29,102 nt of DNA. It comes from Oceanospirillaceae bacterium (lineage in GTDB: Bacteria; Pseudomonadota; Gammaproteobacteria; Pseudomonadales; Balneatricaceae). The notes beneath the pieces were generated by a model that had not been told where the DNA came from, did not search any database, and worked only from the letters and a program-made list of their open reading frames with translations. Made by a program: the position numbers and the translations under genes. The DNA is taken from contig DPHB01000002.1 in the NCBI GenBank assembly GCA_003521845.1, positions 1-29,102 on the forward strand, in the 5' to 3' direction. Of this stretch, positions 22,734 through 29,102 are shown one piece after another (the first letter of the stretch is position 1; each line of letters starts with the position of its first letter).

Positions 22734-24869
22734 GTGGCGCAAAAAGACAGCATCAAAACCTCCATCCAAACCCTCTATCGTGAACTATTGACTGCTTTAG
22801 AGCTCACCCCACGTTGGGGGCAAAAACAAATGATCGCCACAGTAGCTAATCATTTGCTTGCCATTAAGCAGGATACAGACGGTTCGCGCTTGGGTGAAAA
22901 TCCGGCTTGCATCATTGAAGCCGGCACCGGTACAGGGAAAACCCTCGCCTATATGGTGTCTTGTTTGCCCGTTGCTAAAGCACTGGATAAAAAACTCATA
23001 ATTAGTACTGCCACCATTGCTTTGCAAGAGCAAATCATGGACAAGGATCTGCCGTCCATCAAGAAAAATGGCAAGCTGGATTTTGATTTCCAACTAGCCA
23101 AAGGGCGGCGTCGCTATCTATGTGTGTCACGTTTAGATTCTGCGCTTTCCAATCATGGTTCCGTGGACCCCACTCAGGCCTTGTTCGAAGATGAGCTTGC
23201 CCTACAGCTGGACGCTGATCAGCAAAAACTTTATCAGGATATGCTCGCAGAGCTGGGTGCCGGGCGTTGGGATGGCGACCGGGACGCATGGCAAGAACCG
23301 GTGGTTGAAGACCATTGGCGGCCAGTTACTACTGACCATCGTGGCTGCACTAACCGCCGTTGTACGCATTTTAACGAATGCCCGTTTTTTAAGGCCCGCG
23401 CAGGGTTAGAGCAAGCCGATTGTATCGTCACCAATCATGATTTGGTGCTGGCAGATTTACAACTTGGCGGCGGTGCTATCTTGCCCAAGCCAGAAGACGC
23501 TATCTATGTGTTTGATGAAGGCCATCACCTAGCCGATAAAACCTTAAGGCAATTTACTCATCAGCAAGGTGTGCGTCAGTTGCATCGCTGGTATGGTCAG
23601 GTGCGTACGGGTGTAAAACGCTTCACTAAGGACTGGCAGGGCGGTGGTCACGGGGCCCAACTAACGACGCAAGTGTTGGAACATCTGCAAGGGTTAGAGA
23701 CCGAAATGTCTAACTTAGAGCTGCTACTTGATCAATCGCCCCTGCAGCCACAAGACGATTACCAACAGGTGTCCAGCTTCCGCTTCCCTAATGGCCTTGT
23801 GCCAGATGCCTTGCGTGCTCAGGCCACACAGTTGGCGTTGCTTACTACACGTTTGAGCCGCGACCTTGATGGTTTGTTCAATCTAGTTGATGACGTCGTT
23901 AAGGGTGAGCAACAAGGTTTGGATCGTGAACTAGCCGAAACCTATTTGGCAGTGACGGGAGGGTGGGCCCAAGGGGCTATGTCGCAAGGTATGCTGTGGC
24001 AGTCCTATGCCCATGTCGATGAGCCTGGTGAGGCACCTATGGCACGTTGGATTCAACACTGGCAAACCCCGGAGAGGGTAGATATTGAATTGGCATCTAG
24101 TCCTATTTTGGCGAACAAACTATTACAACAAAATTTGTGGCAACGCTGTTTTGCGGCAGTAATCACTTCCGCCACCTTGTTGGCCGTAGGGCGTTTTGAT
24201 CAGCTGTTAATGCATACAGGGTTAACAGATAAGAGCAGTATGTTGGCGCTGGCGAGTCCCTTTGATTACAGTGCTTCGTCTTTAATTGTGCCCAAAGAGG
24301 CGGTTGAGCCGGGTCCAGAAGAGCGTTTTGTGCCGGCTTTGATCGATGCGCTGCCGAAGAATCTAAATAAGCAAGAAGCAAGCCTGGTGTTGTTTACTTC
24401 AAAGCGTGTTATGCAACAGGTATTTGATGGCTTGCCGACGAGTTGGCAGGACTTGATACTACAGCAAGGTGACTCTTCTAAGCAGCGTTTGTTGGCGCAA
24501 CATAAGCAGCGTGTTGACGATGGTGAAGCGAGTATTTTGTTTGGTTTGGCAAGCTTTGCCGAAGGTATCGATTTACCCGGCGATTACCTCACTCACGTGG
24601 TTATCACGCGGTTGCCATTTACGGTACCAGATCGGCCTGTACCGGCTGCCTTGGCAGAATGGGTAGAAAGCCGTGGCGGCAATGCTTTTATGGAGATATC
24701 TGTGCCTGAAGCGAGCGTAAGGCTTATCCAGTCTACGGGCAGGTTGTTGCGTAAAGAAACGGATGTTGGCCGCATTACGGTGCTAGATAAACGCCTGGTA
24801 AGCAAGCGCTATGGTAAGCAGTTATTACAAGCATTGCCGCCTTATCAGCAGCAGCTGATAGGCTCGTGA
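22734..24869 (+). CDS. dinG: ATP-dependent DNA helicase DinG
   Basis: DinG is an XPD-like iron-sulfur helicase (5' to 3') that unwinds R-loops and damaged forks. At 711 residues it has the E. coli length. Walker A is GTGTGKT (64-70). The four iron-sulfur ligands are C130 (RRRYLC), C205, C210 and C216 (RGCTNRRCTHFNECPFF). Motif II is DEGH (261-264). ITSATLL and the late QSTGRLLRKETDVGRI are helicase motifs of domain 2. The start is GTG at 22734 with a weak ribosome site; later in-frame ATGs would cut conserved sequence. It diverges from lexA, and the two SOS boxes lie about 90-125 bases upstream, consistent with its damage-inducible nature in E. coli. Confidence 0.95.
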   Translation: MAQKDSIKTSIQTLYRELLTALELTPRWGQKQMIATVANHLLAIKQDTDGSRLGENPACIIEAGTGTGKTLAYMVSCLPVAKALDKKLIISTATIALQEQIMDKDLPSIKKNGKLDFDFQLAKGRRRYLCVSRLDSALSNHGSVDPTQALFEDELALQLDADQQKLYQDMLAELGAGRWDGDRDAWQEPVVEDHWRPVTTDHRGCTNRRCTHFNECPFFKARAGLEQADCIVTNHDLVLADLQLGGGAILPKPEDAIYVFDEGHHLADKTLRQFTHQQGVRQLHRWYGQVRTGVKRFTKDWQGGGHGAQLTTQVLEHLQGLETEMSNLELLLDQSPLQPQDDYQQVSSFRFPNGLVPDALRAQATQLALLTTRLSRDLDGLFNLVDDVVKGEQQGLDRELAETYLAVTGGWAQGAMSQGMLWQSYAHVDEPGEAPMARWIQHWQTPERVDIELASSPILANKLLQQNLWQRCFAAVITSATLLAVGRFDQLLMHTGLTDKSSMLALASPFDYSASSLIVPKEAVEPGPEERFVPALIDALPKNLNKQEASLVLFTSKRVMQQVFDGLPTSWQDLILQQGDSSKQRLLAQHKQRVDDGEASILFGLASFAEGIDLPGDYLTHVVITRLPFTVPDRPVPAALAEWVESRGGNAFMEISVPEASVRLIQSTGRLLRKETDVGRITVLDKRLVSKRYGKQLLQALPPYQQQLIGS

Positions 24870-24934
24870 ATGAGCGTTGGCTAAACATTTGGCCATGTAT
24901 TGGCTAGCAATTGGTTTGGCGCCATGGTGTATAT

Positions 24935-24963
24935 TTGTACCTAGACCATAAAGGCTCTATACT
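24935..24963 (+). promoter_or_regulatory. Promoter candidate for the DEAD-box helicase gene
   Basis: TTGTAC (24935-24940) and TATACT (24958-24963) are 17 bases apart. The -10 matches at five of six bases, the -35 at three. Transcription would begin near 24970, about 38 bases before the TTG start at 25008. Confidence 0.5.
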
Positions 24964-25007
24964 CCCGTGCCTATAACTGCTAAAAGCCCTCAATTCGGAT
25001 ATCGACT

Positions 25008-26285
25008 TTGCAATCACAAGACACTAATGACAGTAGCCCTAAAAAGCCCAAAAGCACCAACAGACAAGCCAAGAGTAAGCAAGAGAACTGGGATATTGAA
25101 AGTTTCCAAGTGCCCGTAGAAGAGGGCAAGTTGCGCTTCCATGATTTAGACTTGCCGGATGAAGTTTTGCAGGGCGTACAAGCGCTAGGCTATCAATATT
25201 GCAGTCCTATCCAAGCGTTAACTCTGCCTGAATCCCTACAAGGTATGGATATCACGGGTAAGGCGCAAACTGGTTCTGGTAAGACCGCCGCCTTTTTGAT
25301 TTCTATCATTACCGATTTGTTGGACTTTCCGATTGCCGGCCCGCGTCGTTTGGGCACACCTCGTGCCTTGATCGTAGCACCGACTCGTGAGCTAGTCATG
25401 CAAATAGCGAGTGACGCCGATGGCCTCACACGCTTTTCTGACATTCAAGTGCGGCAACTGGTTGGGGGCATGGATTTTGAAGCTCAGCAGAAGCAGCTGC
25501 AAAAGAGTCATGTGGATATCATGGTGGCGACACCTGGCCGCCTGTTAGATTTCTGTCGGCGTGGACATGTAAATTTACGTGAAGTGGAAGTGCTGGTTTT
25601 GGATGAAGCTGATCGCATGCTAAGCATGGGCTTTATCCCTGATGTACGCGCCATTATCCGTCAAACACCGAAGAAGCAAGATCGCCAAACCTTGCTGTTT
25701 AGTGCGACCTTTTCTGAGCAAATTTTACGCCTCGCTGAACAGTGGACTTTTGAACCTGTACACATTGAAATTGAATCCGATAACTTGGCGGCGGAAAGTG
25801 TTGAACAGCGTTTCTTGTCGGTTTCTACTTATGACAAGTACCGTGTGCTGTTGAATAGCTTAAGGACGGGGGATATTGAGCGTGCCATTGTGTTTGCCAA
25901 CCGTCGCCATGTTACTCGTGAACTCGCCGAACGCCTACAGCGAGATGGTATTGCCAGTGCCTTGCTGTCTGGTGAAGTAGCCCAGGCCAAGCGTGTTAAA
26001 ACGCTAGAACGCTTCCGTTCGGGTGAAACCCCCATTATGGTTGCTACCGACGTTGCTGGGCGCGGTATTCACGTTGATGGCGTGAGCCATGTGTTTAACT
26101 ACGACCTGCCTGAAGAATTAGAAGACTATGTGCACCGTATCGGTCGTACGGGGCGGGCCGGAGCTTCGGGGCTAGCTATCAGTTTTGCTTCTGAAGATGA
26201 TGCTTTCTTATTGCCGGACCTTGAAGCTTTGTTAGGTAAGCCAATTACCTGCGATCCTGTGCCTCAGGAACTGTTGGAAGGATAG
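25008..26285 (+). CDS. DEAD-box ATP-dependent RNA helicase, RhlB-like
   Basis: A 425-residue RNA helicase that unwinds short duplexes and probably aids mRNA decay or ribosome assembly. A charged Lys/Ser-rich tail (about 1-30) comes first. The conserved motifs follow in order: Q motif (SPIQ, 66-69), AQTGSGKT (86-93), APTRELVMQI, VATPGRLLDF, DEAD (199-202), SAT (232-234), VATDVAGRGIHVDGV and HRIGRTGRAGASG. The block VFNYDLPEELEDYVHRIGRT is closest to E. coli RhlB. Unlike E. coli RhlB there is no basic Arg/Gly C-terminal tail; the protein ends soon after the helicase core. TTG at 25008 is the only usable start before the Q motif apart from internal GTG codons. gpsA begins one base after its stop, implying an operon. 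Confidence 0.93.
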   Translation: MQSQDTNDSSPKKPKSTNRQAKSKQENWDIESFQVPVEEGKLRFHDLDLPDEVLQGVQALGYQYCSPIQALTLPESLQGMDITGKAQTGSGKTAAFLISIITDLLDFPIAGPRRLGTPRALIVAPTRELVMQIASDADGLTRFSDIQVRQLVGGMDFEAQQKQLQKSHVDIMVATPGRLLDFCRRGHVNLREVEVLVLDEADRMLSMGFIPDVRAIIRQTPKKQDRQTLLFSATFSEQILRLAEQWTFEPVHIEIESDNLAAESVEQRFLSVSTYDKYRVLLNSLRTGDIERAIVFANRRHVTRELAERLQRDGIASALLSGEVAQAKRVKTLERFRSGETPIMVATDVAGRGIHVDGVSHVFNYDLPEELEDYVHRIGRTGRAGASGLAISFASEDDAFLLPDLEALLGKPITCDPVPQELLEG

Positions 26286-26286
26286 T

Positions 26287-27309
26287 ATGACTAAGGAAAA
26301 TCGTGTACTGGTCATTGGTGGCGGTAGCTTTGGTACCGTATTGGCCGATATTGTAGCGGCTAATGGTCACCCTAGCTGTTTGTGGTTAAGGGATGCAGCG
26401 CAAGCTGATAAAATTCGTACTAGCCGTATTAACGAACGCTATCTGCCAGGTTATACCTTGCATGAAGACCTACAGATTAGCACCGACCTTAAGAGCGCTA
26501 TTGCTGCCGCAGATACCCTGTTTTTCTCCGTGCCGAGTAAGGTGTTTCGTGATGTGTTGGACCAGGTACGCGATTTTGTGCGCCCGGAACAACATCTGGT
26601 AACCACCACCAAAGGTATTGAGCCCGAACACTTCTTACTGATGAGTCAGGTCTTGGAGGTGTATTTTCCAAGCAACCCCATCGGTGTTATTTCGGGCCCT
26701 AATTTGGCCAAAGAAATCGCAGCGCGACACTTGGCTGGTACGGTTATCGCCAGTGATGAAGAAGCGCTGCGTGAGCGCATTCAAGACTTGTTACAGTGTT
26801 CTTTTTTCCGGGTGTACGCTAGCAATGACCGTTATGGTGTGGAGCTTGGTGGTGCGCTAAAGAATATCTATGCCATTGCCGCAGGCCTTAGTGCGGCTAT
26901 GGATATGGGTGAGAACACCCGTAGTATGTTGATGACCCGTAGCCTCGCTGAAATGAGCCGTTTAGCGGTGCACATGGGGGCTAATCCACTGACCTTCTTA
27001 GGTTTGTCTGGCGTTGGGGATTTGATCGTTACCTGTAATTCCCCATTGAGTCGTAATTTTCGTGTTGGCTTCGCTCTAGGTCAAGGCAAGTCCCTTGATG
27101 AGGCTGTGGAAGAGCTTGGTGAAGTGGCCGAAGGTGTCAATACTTTAGCACTGGTCAAGCAGCAGTCTGATAAATTAGCAGTGAGTATGCCGCTGGTAGA
27201 TGCCCTTTATGCCTTGGTTTATGAAGGTGCTGATGCCTCGGGTATGGCGGCTTCTTTGATGGGGCGCGACCAAAATTCAGACGTGGAATTTATTCTACAA
27301 CGTAGCTAG
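26287..27309 (+). CDS. gpsA: Glycerol-3-phosphate dehydrogenase [NAD(P)+]
   Basis: GpsA reduces dihydroxyacetone phosphate to sn-glycerol 3-phosphate, the backbone for phospholipids. The 340-residue protein has the nucleotide-binding glycines in VIGGGSFGTVLA (G11, G13, G16), where most relatives read GAGAWGT. VTTTKGIEP and SGPNLAKEIA follow. The catalytic lysine K192 lies in LGGALKNIYAIAAG. The later segment LGLSGVGDLIVTCNSPLSRN contains the substrate-phosphate region. Length is normal. It starts one base after the helicase stop, so it is likely part of the same transcript; 92 bases with GGGAG near the end separate it from the DUF4389-like gene. Confidence 0.97.
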   Translation: MTKENRVLVIGGGSFGTVLADIVAANGHPSCLWLRDAAQADKIRTSRINERYLPGYTLHEDLQISTDLKSAIAAADTLFFSVPSKVFRDVLDQVRDFVRPEQHLVTTTKGIEPEHFLLMSQVLEVYFPSNPIGVISGPNLAKEIAARHLAGTVIASDEEALRERIQDLLQCSFFRVYASNDRYGVELGGALKNIYAIAAGLSAAMDMGENTRSMLMTRSLAEMSRLAVHMGANPLTFLGLSGVGDLIVTCNSPLSRNFRVGFALGQGKSLDEAVEELGEVAEGVNTLALVKQQSDKLAVSMPLVDALYALVYEGADASGMAASLMGRDQNSDVEFILQRS

Positions 27310-27401
27310 GCTGCTGCCGTTGGGTAAACCATGCATGGCTGTTGCCTGCTTGGTTTATTGGGCCTATGCTTAGAGTATACAAATAGACAGGGAGTGACAT
27401 T

Positions 27402-27701
27402 ATGCAAGCAGTGATTAAAAACCTAACCTCCGAAGCCTTCTGGTTGCGTCTGGCCTTTATGCTGGTGTTTGCGGTGATGGCCGAAATAGCGATACCAATC
27501 ATGATGTTATTAGTATTAGTGCAGTTTGTATTTGGTTTGTTTTTCGGTAGGTTGCAAGCCGAAATCTATGCCTTTAGCAGTAGCTTGTCTAAGTTTATCT
27601 TCCAAGCCTTTCAATTTTTGTCCTATCAAACGGAAGCCAAACCTTTTCCTTTTAATGACTGGCCCAAAGCCAGTGGCCTACCTAAGCAAGACGAATCCTA
27701 A
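27402..27701 (+). CDS. DUF4389-like small membrane protein
   Basis: A 99-residue inner-membrane protein with two adjoining hydrophobic stretches (about 14-34 and 35-52, LAFMLVFAVMAEIAIPIMML and VLVQFVFGLFFG). An amphipathic, aromatic-rich segment follows (FSSSLSKFIFQAFQFLSYQT) and then a short polar tail with FPFNDWP. Function is unknown. Genes of this type sit between gpsA and sixA in Pseudomonas, as I recall, which supports the family call. GGGAG precedes the ATG at 27402. sixA begins nine bases after the stop. Confidence 0.85.
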   Translation: MQAVIKNLTSEAFWLRLAFMLVFAVMAEIAIPIMMLLVLVQFVFGLFFGRLQAEIYAFSSSLSKFIFQAFQFLSYQTEAKPFPFNDWPKASGLPKQDES

Positions 27702-27709
27702 GGCTAGTT

Positions 27710-28174
27710 ATGCGTTTACTGCTTATGCGTCATGGTGATGCCAGTTGGCAGGCACCCAGTGATAGTCAGCGCCCCTTGTCGGACTTAGGTCAAGCGCAGG
27801 TACAAGGGCAAGCACAAGCGGCCAGTGTAGATTGGCATGGCTATGAACAACTATTTGCGAGCCCTTATTTACGCACCCAGCAAACTTCACAAATATTGCA
27901 GCGGGCTTTGCAAGCCGACTGGCTGCAGACCAATACCGCCTTGGTCACTCCTGGTGGCGATTGCGATGCAGTGCAGGCCTTTCTCCTTGCTCAGCCGCAG
28001 CTTGATAGCGTTATTGTTACCCATCAACCTTTAATTAGCTGTCTGATCGGTTACTTTTGCCAGGGCGATATTTATGCCGGCGAACCTATGCTGCCCGCTT
28101 CGCTTGCTGTCTTATCTGGCGATGTCTTTGCTCGGGGCTGTATGCAATTGGAGACCTTGCAGCATGCCCAATAA
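27710..28174 (+). CDS. sixA: Phosphohistidine phosphatase SixA
   Basis: A 154-residue histidine-phosphatase-superfamily protein. The catalytic RHG motif is at residues 7-9 (MRLLLMRHGDAS), with H8 as the phosphate acceptor. The second histidine H105 lies in VIVTHQPLI, and SPYLRTQQTSQIL supplies the arginine that binds phosphate. Small size without an insertion domain is typical of SixA, which in E. coli removes phosphate from histidine phosphotransfer proteins, including NPr of the nitrogen phosphotransferase system. AAGG lies six bases before the ATG. Its end overlaps the start of the hydrolase gene by 11 bases. Confidence 0.93.
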   Translation: MRLLLMRHGDASWQAPSDSQRPLSDLGQAQVQGQAQAASVDWHGYEQLFASPYLRTQQTSQILQRALQADWLQTNTALVTPGGDCDAVQAFLLAQPQLDSVIVTHQPLISCLIGYFCQGDIYAGEPMLPASLAVLSGDVFARGCMQLETLQHAQ

Positions 28175-29102
28175 GTCTGTGTTGCACAACCAGTGTTGGC
28201 AAGAGGTTGTGCAGGGGCGGCTAAGCTATCAATACTGTGAACTTGGTGGTTACTCGCCACCGGCAGAAGATCAATTGGCGAGCGCTGCCGCGCCAACCAC
28301 CGTTATCGCTCTGCATGGCTGGCTCGACAATAGTGCCAGCTTCACACCCATGCTAACGCATTTACTGCAGCAACCTGTCACTCCCAGTATGCAGGTTTAT
28401 GCCTTAGATTTTGCCGGTCACGGCCACAGTTTTCATCGGCCCCAGGGGTGTTTTTATACCATTTGGGATTACGCCATTGATGTGGTGCAGTTTATTAAAA
28501 CTAAAAACCTCGACAAAATTGTGTTACTAGGGCATTCCATGGGTGCTTGTGTGGCACCTTTGGTGGCGAGTATGCTACCCAATCAGATACAGGGTATCTG
28601 TGCTATTGAGGCCTTAGGGCCGGTGGCTACCAACATTGAAGAAACCCCCCGACAATTACAAAAAGCCATCCTACGGCAGGCGCAACAGCAGCAACGGCAG
28701 AGTAAGGTGTTTACTTCGCCTAAGGCTGCCTTGGCGGCTCGCCTAGGCGCTAAAATGAGCCTTCAGGAGTCGGCAGCACGCTTATTGGTGGAACGTAATC
28801 TGGCGCCTAACGCGGCTCCGGAAGGTGGTTTCGTTTGGCGTTCTGACCGCCGTGTGACTTTGCCTTCACCGATGCGTTTTAGTGAAGATCAAGTGAGGGC
28901 GGTATTAAGCAATCTCAAAATGCCCGTGACGCTGATAGTAGGGGATGCCTTGCAAACTAGTGGTGAGCTGGCCGAACGTGCCGGTTTAGTTGTACAGTTA
29001 CAGTGGGTGCGCATTAGTGGGGATCACCATTTGCATATGGAAAACCAAGTGTCAGCTTGTGCTCAAGCCTTAGTAGACTTGTGTGCTCTATGTTTAAACA
29101 AG
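28164..29102 (+). CDS. Alpha/beta hydrolase, partial (runs off the right edge)
   Basis: The frame is open from ATG 28164 to the last base, 313 codons with no stop, so the 3' end is missing. The fold is clear: LHGWLDNSASF supplies the HG oxyanion segment, then DFAGHGHS, and the nucleophile elbow GHSMGA with the catalytic serine. VTLIVGDAL is the expected acidic strand, though only D in GD is a candidate acid, and GDHHLHME carries the catalytic histidine. A Gln/Arg-rich cap region (QKAILRQAQQQQRQSKVF) lies between. GGAGA about ten bases upstream supports the start, which overlaps the sixA stop. Its substrate cannot be inferred: esterase, dehalogenase-like or other. Only a short tail is probably missing. 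Confidence 0.88.
   Translation, partial: MPNKSVLHNQCWQEVVQGRLSYQYCELGGYSPPAEDQLASAAAPTTVIALHGWLDNSASFTPMLTHLLQQPVTPSMQVYALDFAGHGHSFHRPQGCFYTIWDYAIDVVQFIKTKNLDKIVLLGHSMGACVAPLVASMLPNQIQGICAIEALGPVATNIEETPRQLQKAILRQAQQQQRQSKVFTSPKAALAARLGAKMSLQESAARLLVERNLAPNAAPEGGFVWRSDRRVTLPSPMRFSEDQVRAVLSNLKMPVTLIVGDALQTSGELAERAGLVVQLQWVRISGDHHLHMENQVSACAQALVDLCALCLNK

Noticed and set aside
1..29102. CRISPR array, toxin-antitoxin pair, anti-phage or retron-like system, prophage
   Set aside because: I saw no regularly spaced repeats, reverse transcriptase, integrase, phage structural gene or paired toxin-antitoxin frames; nearly all coding sequence is housekeeping or conserved.

Overview
The window looks like a chromosomal segment of a free-living gammaproteobacterium of the broad Pseudomonadales type (Pseudomonas-like, or a marine former Cellvibrionales/Oceanospirillales lineage). 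This rests on close family resemblance of S1, FadB/FadA, TopA, LexA, DinG, GpsA and Uup to gammaproteobacterial forms. It also rests on the order uup - usp - small membrane protein - fadB - fadA - topA - DUF6586-like - lexA, which as I recall matches the PA3007-PA3019 block of P. aeruginosa. The gpsA - DUF4389-like - sixA trio is also Pseudomonas-like. No phage, plasmid, CRISPR, secretion, toxin or biosynthetic island is visible, and I see no tRNA or rRNA gene. I did not find a convincing undescribed system; the interest lies mainly in intergenic elements, regulatory sites and genome signatures.

Layout. 1-4324, all on minus: a PaaK-like CoA ligase and an enoyl-CoA hydratase coupled by an ATGA overlap, a type II lumazine synthase (ribH) behind an FMN riboswitch with a good promoter, and a Bcr/CflA-like efflux pump. 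4325-6526: a long leader region, then rpsA (ribosomal protein S1) with a GC-rich discriminator at its promoter, a leader hairpin and a strong terminator; the usual neighbours cmk and ihfB are absent. 6607-10012, plus: two uncharacterised proteins, rmuC, a PuuR-like XRE-cupin regulator and a small glutaredoxin-like protein. 10009-11392, minus: tatD and a helical unknown. 11615-14717: the ABC-F ATPase uup, a large inverted-repeat element, a universal stress protein, and an anchored unknown.

14888-18243 is the fadBA fatty-acid oxidation operon, ended by a terminator and followed by a degenerate MITE-like element with IS5-type ends. 18710-21957 is topA overlapping a DUF6586-like gene. 21954-24869 is the SOS locus: lexA and dinG diverge from a region with two tandem SOS boxes. 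25008-29102 holds an RhlB-like DEAD-box helicase, gpsA, a DUF4389-like membrane protein, sixA, and an alpha/beta hydrolase that runs off the right edge.

Functionally the window combines lipid and CoA metabolism (ligase/hydratase pair, fadBA, gpsA), flavin supply, translation (S1, Uup), RNA turnover (DEAD-box) and DNA maintenance (RmuC, TatD, TopA, LexA, DinG). Three features stand out: a perfect palindrome touching the left window edge, a GGGGTCAGA-type inverted repeat present in two places, and a strong preference for the leucine codon CTA in rpsA.
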